Below, one piece after another: positions 55,027 through 63,015 of a DNA stretch of 64,000 nucleotides (within the stretch, counting starts at the first letter, position 1; the number at the start of each line of letters is the position of its first letter). The translations under genes and the position numbers were made by a program. The DNA is from Chloroflexi bacterium HGW-Chloroflexi-2 (GTDB taxonomy: Bacteria > Chloroflexota > Anaerolineae > Anaerolineales > Anaerolineaceae), in NCBI GenBank assembly GCA_002840735.1, contig PHBY01000001.1:1-64000 (forward strand). The letters are read 5' to 3'. The notes under the pieces are model-generated. The model saw only the letters and a program-made list of their open reading frames with translations. It was not told the origin of the DNA and did no database searches.

Positions 55027-56652
55027 ATGGATTTCGAATTTAATTCAAAGCGTTCAGCAGTTTATGGAACAAACGGAATGGTTGCCAGTTCCCAACCTTT
55101 AGCTACAGCAGCCGGTATTGAAATTCTGAGAAAAGGTGGAAATGCAGCCTCAGCAGCCATTGCTGTTGCAGCTGCTTTGAACGTAACAGAACCAACATCA
55201 ACCGGATTAGGTGGTGATGTATTCGTTCTTTATTATTCCAAGGAAACCAGTCAGGTGTATGCATTGAATGGATCTGGAAGAGCACCATTTGATCTATCCT
55301 TGGAAAAATTGGAAAAAGAAGGATTCAAAGAACTTCCGCCCTACCATCCATATACGATCACGGTACCAGGTGCCTGTGATGCCTGGTTTACATTAAACGA
55401 ACGATTTGGCAATCTTCAAATGGATCAAATATTATCCCCAGCCATCCAATTAGCAGAAAATGGTTATCCCGTTGCTCCTATTACATCCTATTTCTGGCAA
55501 TCTGCGGCTAAAAGGCAATTAAAAACCGGATTAAATGGAGATCAGTTGCTCATAGAGGGAAATGGTCCAAAACCAGGTCAAATTTTCAGGAATATAGGTC
55601 TCTCCAGAACTTTCAAAAAGTTGGCAGAAAATGGTAAAAATGAATATTACAAAGGAGAAATTGCATCTGCAATTGTTGATGTGATTTCTAAAGCCGGAGG
55701 GTGTCTCTCATTAATGGATCTGGAAAGCCACCACAGTGATTGGGTTGATCCCATTTCCGTTGATTTTCAAAATGCCAGAATATGGGAATGTCCCCCGAAT
55801 GGTCAAGGGTTGGCAGCACTAATTGGAATTAACATTTTAAAACAATTAGACCTTGAATCAGCTTCTAAATCTTCACCCCTTCGATACCATTTCCAGATCG
55901 AAGCAATGCGACTGGCATTTTCGGATGCCTGGGCATTCATTAGCGATCCCGAATTTTATTCCATTCCATTGGAATGGTTATTATCCGAAGATTATGCCCG
56001 GCAAAGATCAAAACATATCAACCCCGTCCGATCCAATAAAGAAATCCAACATGGCACCCCACCATCGACGTCAGATACTGTTTATTTTTGTGTGGTAGAT
56101 CAAATGGGAAATGCCTGTTCCTTCATCAATAGCAATTACATGGGTTTTGGCACCGGGATAGTTCCTTCTGGATTTGGATTCTCATTGCAGAATCGTGGAC
56201 ATAATTTCTCTTTACAAAAGGGGCATCCAAACCAGTTGGAAGCGCATAAACGCCCATATCACACGATCATTCCAGCAATGGCTACCGATCCAAATGACAA
56301 TCAATTATTCGGTCCATTTGGTGTCATGGGTGGCTTCATGCAACCTCAGGGTCATCTTCAGGTTGCCTGTAATTTATTTTTGGATCAAATGGATCCACAG
56401 ACAGCGCTGGATCTCCCACGTTTTTGCATTTTGCCTGAAAGTTCTTCTCACGAAATTGCCCTTGAGGAAGGTATCCCGATAAAAACCATGTCTGCACTGG
56501 CTGAAATGGGGCATGTTATCAAACCTGTCAGTGGAATGAACCGGGCATTGTTTGGAAGAGGTCAGGTAATATTAAGAGACAAGGAAGGCATCCTGGCTGC
56601 CGGAAGTGATCCCCGCGCAGATGGATGCGCAATGACTTTTATATCCGCATGA
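55027..56652 (+). CDS. gamma-glutamyltransferase family protein
   Basis: Ntn-hydrolase that transfers or hydrolyses gamma-glutamyl groups (glutathione-like substrates), 541 aa. The N-terminal GMVASSQPLAT and GGNAASAAIAVAAALNVTEP motifs are present. The autoprocessing region is SDTVYFCVVDQMGNACSF, placing the nucleophile Thr at the DT pair, and the late GPFGVMGG motif is present. No signal peptide is seen, so it is probably cytoplasmic, unlike secreted GGTs. AAGAAGG lies 7 nt before the ATG at 55027. It shares ATGA with uvrC. Confidence 0.9.
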   Translation: MDFEFNSKRSAVYGTNGMVASSQPLATAAGIEILRKGGNAASAAIAVAAALNVTEPTSTGLGGDVFVLYYSKETSQVYALNGSGRAPFDLSLEKLEKEGFKELPPYHPYTITVPGACDAWFTLNERFGNLQMDQILSPAIQLAENGYPVAPITSYFWQSAAKRQLKTGLNGDQLLIEGNGPKPGQIFRNIGLSRTFKKLAENGKNEYYKGEIASAIVDVISKAGGCLSLMDLESHHSDWVDPISVDFQNARIWECPPNGQGLAALIGINILKQLDLESASKSSPLRYHFQIEAMRLAFSDAWAFISDPEFYSIPLEWLLSEDYARQRSKHINPVRSNKEIQHGTPPSTSDTVYFCVVDQMGNACSFINSNYMGFGTGIVPSGFGFSLQNRGHNFSLQKGHPNQLEAHKRPYHTIIPAMATDPNDNQLFGPFGVMGGFMQPQGHLQVACNLFLDQMDPQTALDLPRFCILPESSSHEIALEEGIPIKTMSALAEMGHVIKPVSGMNRALFGRGQVILRDKEGILAAGSDPRADGCAMTFISA

Positions 56653-58511
56653 TAGAGATTTCTGAAACATTACAGGGAATCCTGGATACACTCCCCAATA
56701 AACCTGGTTGTTATCTCATGAAAAATAAAACCGGGAATATTATCTATGTCGGTAAAGCTGTAAATTTACGTCATAGAGTTCGCTCATACTTCCATGATAA
56801 TGGAGGACAGCATCCACGTACCCGTCAACTGGTACAAAATATTATCGATATCGAATGGATTGTTGTTGATACTGAATTAGAGGCACTCATCCTGGAGATG
56901 ACCCTGATCAAGAAACACCGGCCAATTTACAACATCCGACTGAAAGATGACAAACGCTACCCATACATTAAAGTCCATTGGGCGGATGCTTTCCCAAAAA
57001 TTTCAGTCACACGACGAATGGTCAATGATGGTTCAAGATATTTTGGTCCTTATACTTCTGTCTGGGCAGTTCACCAAACGCTGGATGTATTGCGCAAGAT
57101 CTTTCCTTATCTGACCTGTGACAGAGAGATTACCGGTCAGGATAAACGCGCTTGTTTATATTACGACATCAAGTTATGCAGTGGACCCTGTATTGGAATG
57201 ATCAATAAACACAATTATCGAAATATGATCAACGACCTGTGTGAATTTCTGGATGGCAGAACCGAAGAAATTGTAAATCGACTGGAACTGGATATGAATG
57301 AAGCAGCAGAAAGCATGGCATTTGAAAAAGCAGCTACTATCCGTGACCAAATTCGCGCTATCAATCAAATTGTTGAAAAACAAAAAGTAGTTTCTACTGA
57401 GGAAAAAGACTCTGATATTATCGCTTTGGCCAGAGAAGACCGGGATGCCTGTGTTCAAATATTCTTTATTCGCAATGGAAAGTTGATTGGTCGCGAGTAT
57501 TTTATTCTGGAAGGCACAGAAGAAGCCCAGGATCAGGAAGTGATAAAAGAATTTCTGAAGCAATTTTATTCCGAAGCAGCAAATATACCTTCCACCGTTT
57601 TACTTCCAAATGACATAGAGGAAATGAATATCATTCGTCAATGGCTTAACACCAAACGAGGTGGTGACAAAATTGACATCATCGTTCCACATGAAGGCAC
57701 TCCTGTTGAATTAATGAACATGGCAAAGGAGAATGCTGTTGAAACACTGAAAGCTTTGCGATCTCAATGGGAAGCTGACACCAATCGCCAGGAAGAAGCT
57801 TTGGCCGATCTACAGGCAGTATTTCAATTGTCTGAACCGCCAAACCGCATTGAATGTTACGATATCTCCAACACACAGGGAACAGCTTCTGTGGGAAGCA
57901 TGGTAGTTTTCACGCAAGGAGTTCCCAATCGCAAACTTTATAGAAGGTTCAATATCAAAACTGTGGAAGGCCCTGATGATTTTGCCAGCATGGAGGAAGT
58001 CTTAACCAGAAGATTCAAACGTTGGTTTAATGCTCAGGAAAATCACAATATCGGAAGGAAAGTCGATGAATCGTTTGCCCTTCTCCCAGATATATTAATT
58101 GTCGATGGCGGAAAAGGGCAATTGGGCAAAGCAATAAAAGTGCTTGAAGCGTTCAATCTCACAGAAAAAATTAAATTAGTAGGGTTGGCAAAACAGGAAG
58201 AAGAGCTATTCTTCCCTCATCGACCTGACTCAGTAAAATTACCAAGAAATTCTCAGGGCTTGTATTTGATCCAACGTATTAGGGATGAGGCACACCGTTT
58301 TGCAATCACCGCCCATCGAAAACGCAGAACCATCATGGGATTGGCATCTCAACTGGATAAAGTACCCGGTATTGGATCGCATCGCAGGAAATTATTGCTC
58401 AACCATTTTGGATCGATTGAAGGCATCATTAACGCCAGCGACGAAGAATTATTAAGTCTACCTGGGATCCACGCAGGTATTGTTGAGGCAATTCGAAATT
58501 ACCTTGAATAA
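56649..58511 (+). CDS. uvrC: excinuclease ABC subunit C
   Basis: Makes both incisions in nucleotide excision repair, 620 aa. The order is complete: GIY-YIG nuclease (GCYLMKNKTGNIIYVGKA), a Cys-rich segment (CLYYDIKLCSGPC), the UVR UvrB-binding helix pair (AFEKAATIRDQIRAI), the RNase H-like second nuclease (ECYDISNTQGTASVGSMVVF, DGGKGQL), and C-terminal helix-hairpin-helix repeats (VPGIGSHRRKLLL). I use the ATG at 56649 that overlaps the upstream stop. Confidence 0.96.
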   Translation: MIEISETLQGILDTLPNKPGCYLMKNKTGNIIYVGKAVNLRHRVRSYFHDNGGQHPRTRQLVQNIIDIEWIVVDTELEALILEMTLIKKHRPIYNIRLKDDKRYPYIKVHWADAFPKISVTRRMVNDGSRYFGPYTSVWAVHQTLDVLRKIFPYLTCDREITGQDKRACLYYDIKLCSGPCIGMINKHNYRNMINDLCEFLDGRTEEIVNRLELDMNEAAESMAFEKAATIRDQIRAINQIVEKQKVVSTEEKDSDIIALAREDRDACVQIFFIRNGKLIGREYFILEGTEEAQDQEVIKEFLKQFYSEAANIPSTVLLPNDIEEMNIIRQWLNTKRGGDKIDIIVPHEGTPVELMNMAKENAVETLKALRSQWEADTNRQEEALADLQAVFQLSEPPNRIECYDISNTQGTASVGSMVVFTQGVPNRKLYRRFNIKTVEGPDDFASMEEVLTRRFKRWFNAQENHNIGRKVDESFALLPDILIVDGGKGQLGKAIKVLEAFNLTEKIKLVGLAKQEEELFFPHRPDSVKLPRNSQGLYLIQRIRDEAHRFAITAHRKRRTIMGLASQLDKVPGIGSHRRKLLLNHFGSIEGIINASDEELLSLPGIHAGIVEAIRNYLE

Positions 58512-58695
58512 GGTATTCTTCTTTTAAATATTAAAACAAATTCAATTGTCTGATTATAACCGATGGGTGCCGCCATTCTCTGCACCGTCAGGATGGTAGT
58601 ATAATTTAAAGGTGTTATTATCTGCCAAATGTCAAATAAAAGAAGGCGCTTCTTGCACCCTCTGATAATAAACGAACTATTATTTGGAGGACACC

Positions 58696-59145
58696 ATGAA
58701 CCTGTTTGATGTAATCGCCAACACAATTAATCATATCCATCCTTTGCTCACCGATTTTCCCGCAGCACTTCTTCCGGTTAGTGTAGGACTGAGCCTGGCT
58801 TCACAGCGTTGGCCCAATCTGCGCCAGAGCGCCTGGATCACCTTGATCCTCGGGACTGCCGGTGCAATTCTTGCGTTTGTTTCAGGGGACGCCACGGCCG
58901 AAGCGCTATCTGCGCCGTTGCAGGCCCTGGTCCAGCCCCATCAAATTCTAGCCATCTTGACTACATTGACGTTTTTGGGCTTGACAATCTGGCGTTGGCA
59001 AGCGCAGCGCAAGGGCAAAGAAGTAATCGGCACATTGCCTTATACAGTGCTTTCCGTCGTCGGATTGGGGTTGTTGATCGTAACCGGTATGTATGGCGGC
59101 AGCCTCGTCTTCGAACAAGGCTTGGGAGTAAGCGTCCTTCCATAA
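58696..59145 (+). CDS. DUF2231-like membrane protein in a GC-rich patch
   Basis: A 149-aa protein with four hydrophobic segments. The N-terminal INHIHPLLTDFPAALLPVSVGL matches the HP-LxxFP motif of DUF2231 proteins. GGAGG precedes the ATG. Codons are much richer in G and C than those of neighbouring genes (e.g. GCGCCGTTGCAGGCCCTGG), and the following 300 nt share that composition. Probably acquired from another lineage. Function unknown. Confidence 0.75.
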   Translation: MNLFDVIANTINHIHPLLTDFPAALLPVSVGLSLASQRWPNLRQSAWITLILGTAGAILAFVSGDATAEALSAPLQALVQPHQILAILTTLTFLGLTIWRWQAQRKGKEVIGTLPYTVLSVVGLGLLIVTGMYGGSLVFEQGLGVSVLP

Positions 59146-59322
59146 AAACATAAAGTGCTTCTCCTGGCACGGTAAACACCGGATAGAGTCCAAGGGCTGG
59201 CACTTCGTTGCGCATATATCCGGCTACTCCCGTCGCACTGGAGGTGACAGCCACAACAGTAGCCTCACCCCCGAGGTCCCGCAGCCTACGCAGCTTGTTG
59301 CAACAGAGATTGTCGATCCGGC

Positions 59323-59455
59323 TCAGGTTGTCCCTGGTTGCCGTATGGCATCGGGGTGGTGGTCCTGGTTACCCTGACCGAGCTTGCAGATGGTCAATTG
59401 CGGAATGCGCAAGTAAGTTGAGACTTCTTCAGTAGTCCATAACTGTGTCGGCCAT
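59323..59455 (-). pseudogene. remnant of an excisionase-type helix-turn-helix gene
   Basis: On the minus strand, GAGGTGAGCA precedes an ATG (59455) whose frame stops after eight codons. Shifting by one base gives LWTTEEVSTYLRIPQLTICKL, a typical MerR/excisionase-family DNA-binding start, which then loses its expected wing and stops near 59323. I read this as a frameshifted gene fragment. The rest of the 59146-59676 gap is GC-rich up to about 59460 with no intact gene, then returns to AT-rich sequence holding the rplS promoter. Confidence 0.5.
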
Positions 59456-59597
59456 TGCTCACCTCGCTAATAAAATTGAGATTATCACAGTTACTCCAAT
59501 GATTATAGATCGGGAAAAGAAAAGGAAATTCAAATCGAAGGCCAGTTTCATCTCCAATCCATTTTTGAAAATTTGCCTTTACGGAAAAATAATCTCA

Positions 59598-59626
59598 TGT
59601 TATAATCTGCATTCGCCCATCAGGGC
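59598..59626 (+). promoter_or_regulatory. rplS promoter and leader hairpin
   Basis: TGTTATAAT (59598-59606) is a perfect extended -10 with TTTACG 17 nt upstream as a weak -35. The early leader forms CGCCC-ATCA-GGGCG (59613-59626). The leader of about 64 nt could be an autoregulatory L19 site, but I cannot show this. Confidence 0.5.
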
Positions 59627-59676
59627 GATTTATATTGTTAATTTGAAAATTTAACCATTTGGTAAGGAAAAAAACA

Positions 59677-60024
59677 ATGGATCAGATCTTAAAATCATTA
59701 GAAGCCCCTATAAACCCCAACATCCCAGATCTACGGACTGGTGATGTAGTCAACGTCCATGTGAAAATTAAAGAAGGCGCTCGTGAGCGCGTTCAGGTTT
59801 TCAAAGGTACAGTTCTTTATAAACATAATAATGGTACCAATTCAACCTTCACAGTTCGCCGTGTTGCCAGCAACGGAATTGGTGTTGAGCGTACATTCTT
59901 AACCCGCTCCCCACGAATTGAAAAAGTTGAAGTAGAACGTCATAGCCGGGTTCGTCGCGCAAAACTCTACTTCTTACGCAAACGAACTGGTAAGAGCGCA
60001 CGTCTCAAACAAAAATTCAATTAA
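59677..60024 (+). CDS. rplS: 50S ribosomal protein L19
   Basis: Large-subunit protein at the interface with the 30S, 115 aa. The family's RTGDVVNVHVKIKEGARERVQVFKG, GIGVERTFLTRSPRIEKVEV and RRAKLYFLRKRTGKSARLKQ are intact. TAAGGA precedes the ATG at 59677; a TTG 18 nt upstream is in frame but overlaps that site. It stands alone with its own promoter and terminator, without the usual rpsP-rimM-trmD neighbours in view. Confidence 0.97.
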   Translation: MDQILKSLEAPINPNIPDLRTGDVVNVHVKIKEGARERVQVFKGTVLYKHNNGTNSTFTVRRVASNGIGVERTFLTRSPRIEKVEVERHSRVRRAKLYFLRKRTGKSARLKQKFN

Positions 60025-60049
60025 TTTCAATCGTTTCGTGATAACATTA

Positions 60050-60079
60050 AAGGTGCAATCCTGAGATTGCACCTTTTTT
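60050..60079 (+). terminator. intrinsic terminator after rplS
   Basis: An 11-bp stem AAGGTGCAATC/GATTGCACCTT with a CTGA loop and a T run. Confidence 0.9.
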
Positions 60080-60103
60080 ATGTATCACAAAACAGGAGAA
60101 AGA

Positions 60104-60823
60104 ATGCAGCCTATCATTGGAATAACAGCCGGAAAAGATCGCAGTGATACAACAATTCAAAAAATCTGCTTAATTGACAAATATTCGTATGCCATTTCTG
60201 CTTCAGGAGGAATCCCATTCGTTATACCCCCGGATATCTCTACTCACTCGATTGAAACCATAATAAGTCGTGTCGATGGAATTATGATCACCGGTGGTGG
60301 TGATATCGAAACCAAAAGGTTTAATGGGCAAGATCACCCGCGGGTGTATGGTGTCGAAACTGATCGGGATAATCTGGAAATTGAATTGGTTCAAGCTGCT
60401 GAATCGAGCGGCAAACCGTTACTGGGAATTTGTCGGGGTATTCAGGTCATCAACGTGGCACTCGGGGGAGATTTATTGACAGATATTCAGGATCAAAAAA
60501 CCGATCCATTAAAACACGATTGGTTCCCGGATTATCCACGCAATCGGTTATCTCATTCTGTCGAAATCAAATCTGGTTCCTTATTAAATAAAATTCTTGA
60601 AATTTCCATAATCGATGTAAATTCTCTACACCATCAGGCAATAAGAAATCTATCCAATAAATTATCAGCAACCGCTTTTGCTCCGGATGGCATCATAGAG
60701 TCCGTTGAAAACAGAGACCATCTTTTTTTCCTTGGGGTTCAATGGCATCCTGAATGGTTATTCGATCTTGAAACCACCAAAAAATTGTTCAAAGCTTTTA
60801 TTCAGGCAGCAAAACACGAATGA
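60104..60823 (+). CDS. gamma-glutamyl-gamma-aminobutyrate hydrolase family protein (class I amidotransferase fold)
   Basis: A 239-aa class I glutamine-amidotransferase-like hydrolase of the PuuD/peptidase C26 type. The nucleophile elbow is GICRGIQVIN (Cys), with the His/Glu pair in QWHPEW near the C-terminus. GGGDIETKRFNG is the family's substrate-loop region. AGGAGA precedes the ATG at 60104. The stop overlaps the murI start (ATGA). Substrate may be a gamma-glutamyl compound; the exact one is unknown. Confidence 0.87.
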   Translation: MQPIIGITAGKDRSDTTIQKICLIDKYSYAISASGGIPFVIPPDISTHSIETIISRVDGIMITGGGDIETKRFNGQDHPRVYGVETDRDNLEIELVQAAESSGKPLLGICRGIQVINVALGGDLLTDIQDQKTDPLKHDWFPDYPRNRLSHSVEIKSGSLLNKILEISIIDVNSLHHQAIRNLSNKLSATAFAPDGIIESVENRDHLFFLGVQWHPEWLFDLETTKKLFKAFIQAAKHE

Positions 60824-61671
60824 ATAAACTAACATTTTTCCCAAAAAACACTATTGGCATATTTGACTCAGGTGTAGGTGGGTTATCAGTCCTGCGGGAG
60901 ATTCGCAACCAAGTTCCTGATTCACCCATCATTTATTTTGGTGATCAATTTCATGTTCCATACGGACAAAGAGAATTGGACGAAGTTTATTCTCTTTCAA
61001 GGGTAATTACCCAATTCCTATTGAATTTAGGTGCTGGAATCATTGTCGTTGCCTGCAATACAGCTTCAGCAGCAGCATTATATCCGTTACGCGAAGAATT
61101 TCAAGGCATTCCATTTGTTGGCATGGAGCCAGCCGTAAAACCAGCTGCAGAAAAAACACATTCTGGCAAGGTTGGCGTTTTAGCTACACCAGCAACATTT
61201 CAAAGTAAATTATATAATTCGGTTGTTGAAAGATTTGCAAAAAATGTGAAGATTTATCAAAATACCTGTTCAGGACTGGTTCAGGAAATTGAAAAGGGTA
61301 ATTTCTCGGGTATTGAAACAAGAAATATCCTTGAAAATGCTTTATATCCAATGCTGGAAAATGAAATCGACTCTATTGTTTTGGGTTGTACTCATTACCC
61401 ATTTGTCATTCCACTGATAAAAGAAATCGTCGGACCAGACGTGACGGTTATTGACCCTGCCCCAGCTGTGGCAAAACAGACGATGAGAATATTGTCCAAA
61501 GACATTGATTCTGGTGCTAACAAGAATAAAAATAACACCATTTTATTGACCAGTGGATCCATTAAGGAATTCAAAAATTTTATTAATCTGATTGATATAA
61601 ATAATTATGAAATACATCAGGTCAAATGGTCACAGGATAAAAGCGAAATCAACATCGTACACGAAAAATGA
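60820..61671 (+). CDS. murI: glutamate racemase
   Basis: Supplies D-glutamate for peptidoglycan, 283 aa. The two catalytic cysteines are in VVACNTASAAAL and LGCTHYPF, and the N-terminal GIFDSGVGGLSVL and PYG substrate loops are intact. It overlaps the upstream hydrolase gene by 4 nt. Its presence indicates a peptidoglycan wall, consistent with the lytic transglycosylase at 22785. Confidence 0.95.
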   Translation: MNKLTFFPKNTIGIFDSGVGGLSVLREIRNQVPDSPIIYFGDQFHVPYGQRELDEVYSLSRVITQFLLNLGAGIIVVACNTASAAALYPLREEFQGIPFVGMEPAVKPAAEKTHSGKVGVLATPATFQSKLYNSVVERFAKNVKIYQNTCSGLVQEIEKGNFSGIETRNILENALYPMLENEIDSIVLGCTHYPFVIPLIKEIVGPDVTVIDPAPAVAKQTMRILSKDIDSGANKNKNNTILLTSGSIKEFKNFINLIDINNYEIHQVKWSQDKSEINIVHEK

Positions 61672-61719
61672 TTAGGAGAGAGATTTGATATACTAAGATT
61701 ATAAATTTTTGAGGAGAAT

Positions 61720-62265
61720 ATGATTGAATTAAACTTAGATCCCTGTACAAAACTCACTACCGATGCTATTGGAAAACCAGGTCAAAGAACATTTTTTATT
61801 CAAGGGGAAACCGATAACGAGACGATCACACTGATTTACGAAAAGATACAATTACAATCCCTTATTGTAGCGACTATACGGTTTTTTGAAAATATACACG
61901 AAAAATATCCTGATCTCCCTAATGAAGCGGGAAAATTTTCTGAACCAGATATGCGAATTACTCCTCCTGTTGATCCACTATTTAGAGTCGGGGATCTCAA
62001 CTTGTCATTTAATCCTGATCAGGATAAGGTTTGCGTTGTAGCTAAAGAAATTATTCTTGAACAAGAAGACCCTGCTTCTCAAGTGACGGCGCAGGAAGAA
62101 GCACGTATTGTTAATTATTGGTGCTCAAGAGATCAATTAAGCCAATTTGTAAATTGGGGTGTTGAATTACTGCAACAAGGGAGACCAATCTGTCCTTTAT
62201 GCAATGAACCGATAGAACCTGAAGGACACTTGTGTCCAAAAAAGAATGGACATAAAAAACACTAA
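61720..62265 (+). CDS. DUF3090 family protein
   Basis: A 181-aa protein matching the DUF3090 pattern: an N-terminal IGKPGQRTFFIQGE, central DPLFRVGDLNLSFNPDQDKV, and a C-terminal CPLCNEPIEPEGHLCP zinc-ribbon-like segment with three cysteines. The family is known mainly in Actinobacteria and Chloroflexota; its biochemical role is not established. GAGGAG precedes the ATG. It overlaps the SCO1664-like gene by 20 nt. Confidence 0.88.
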   Translation: MIELNLDPCTKLTTDAIGKPGQRTFFIQGETDNETITLIYEKIQLQSLIVATIRFFENIHEKYPDLPNEAGKFSEPDMRITPPVDPLFRVGDLNLSFNPDQDKVCVVAKEIILEQEDPASQVTAQEEARIVNYWCSRDQLSQFVNWGVELLQQGRPICPLCNEPIEPEGHLCPKKNGHKKH

Positions 62266-63001
62266 ATTGTCGGAAATAAAAACAAAACAGATCGTTCAGA
62301 TTCTGCAATATGGTACTCTGACTTTAGTTGGTCAGGCATTACGCGGATCCAATTCAACATTCTTAACACAGGTTACAGACAAAAATTTCTCAGTTCAGGC
62401 GATCTATAAACCATCAAGAGGTGAAAGACCTTTGTGGGATTTCCCAGATTTCACGTTGGCTCAAAGAGAGGTAGCCGCCTTCATTGTTTCACAATTGTTG
62501 GGTTGGAATCTCGTCCCGGCAACTATTTTCCGTGTTCAACCCGCTATATATGGGAAAGGCTCTTTACAACTCTTTATTGAACATGATCCCACATTACATT
62601 ATCTCAATGCTCCTATAAACAATCAGATATTATTTATGAAAATAGCCATTTTTGATTTAATCATCAATAATGCTGATAGAAAATCAGGCCATGTTATCTT
62701 TGACTCCAACCATAAACCATGGTTGATCGATCATGGATTGAGTTTTAATCATGAATTTAAACATCGAACAGTCATTTGGGATTTTGCAGGGCTGTTAATT
62801 CCAGATGAATTGAAAAGAGAAATTCAAAACTTTATCAATAAAATGCAATCTGGAAAATTATATTTGGTGAGAAAATTAAATATGTTATTATCTGAATTAG
62901 AAGTAACCTCTTTGATCAATAGAGGACTATACTTGATAAACCAGGCAGAATTTCCACATCCAGAACCAAACCGGAGATCCTACCCCTGGCCACCAATTTA
63001 A
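62246..63001 (+). CDS. SCO1664 family protein (PI3/4-kinase-like fold)
   Basis: A 251-aa protein whose motifs resemble a small lipid/protein kinase fold: FDLIINNADRKSGHVIFD holds a catalytic-loop-like D..K..H, and KPWLIDHGLSFN provides the DFG-equivalent. In Actinobacteria this family sits next to DUF3090 and the mycothiol ligase mshC. Here the pair is kept but no mshC is in view. Substrate unknown. Confidence 0.85.
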   Translation: MDIKNTKLSEIKTKQIVQILQYGTLTLVGQALRGSNSTFLTQVTDKNFSVQAIYKPSRGERPLWDFPDFTLAQREVAAFIVSQLLGWNLVPATIFRVQPAIYGKGSLQLFIEHDPTLHYLNAPINNQILFMKIAIFDLIINNADRKSGHVIFDSNHKPWLIDHGLSFNHEFKHRTVIWDFAGLLIPDELKREIQNFINKMQSGKLYLVRKLNMLLSELEVTSLINRGLYLINQAEFPHPEPNRRSYPWPPI

Positions 63002-63015
63002 CATCGGAGGAAAAA

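Noticed and set aside
58961-59254. A 97-codon minus-strand frame starting in the GC-rich gap and running antisense into the DUF2231 gene
   Set aside because: It has no ribosome-binding site and becomes Arg/Cys-rich nonsense where it overlaps the intact gene; GC-rich DNA has few stops, so long frames are expected.
59208-59435. A 75-codon plus-strand frame in the GC-rich gap
   Set aside because: Low-complexity Arg/Ser/Leu sequence, no start signal; the opposite strand carries a recognisable helix-turn-helix remnant.
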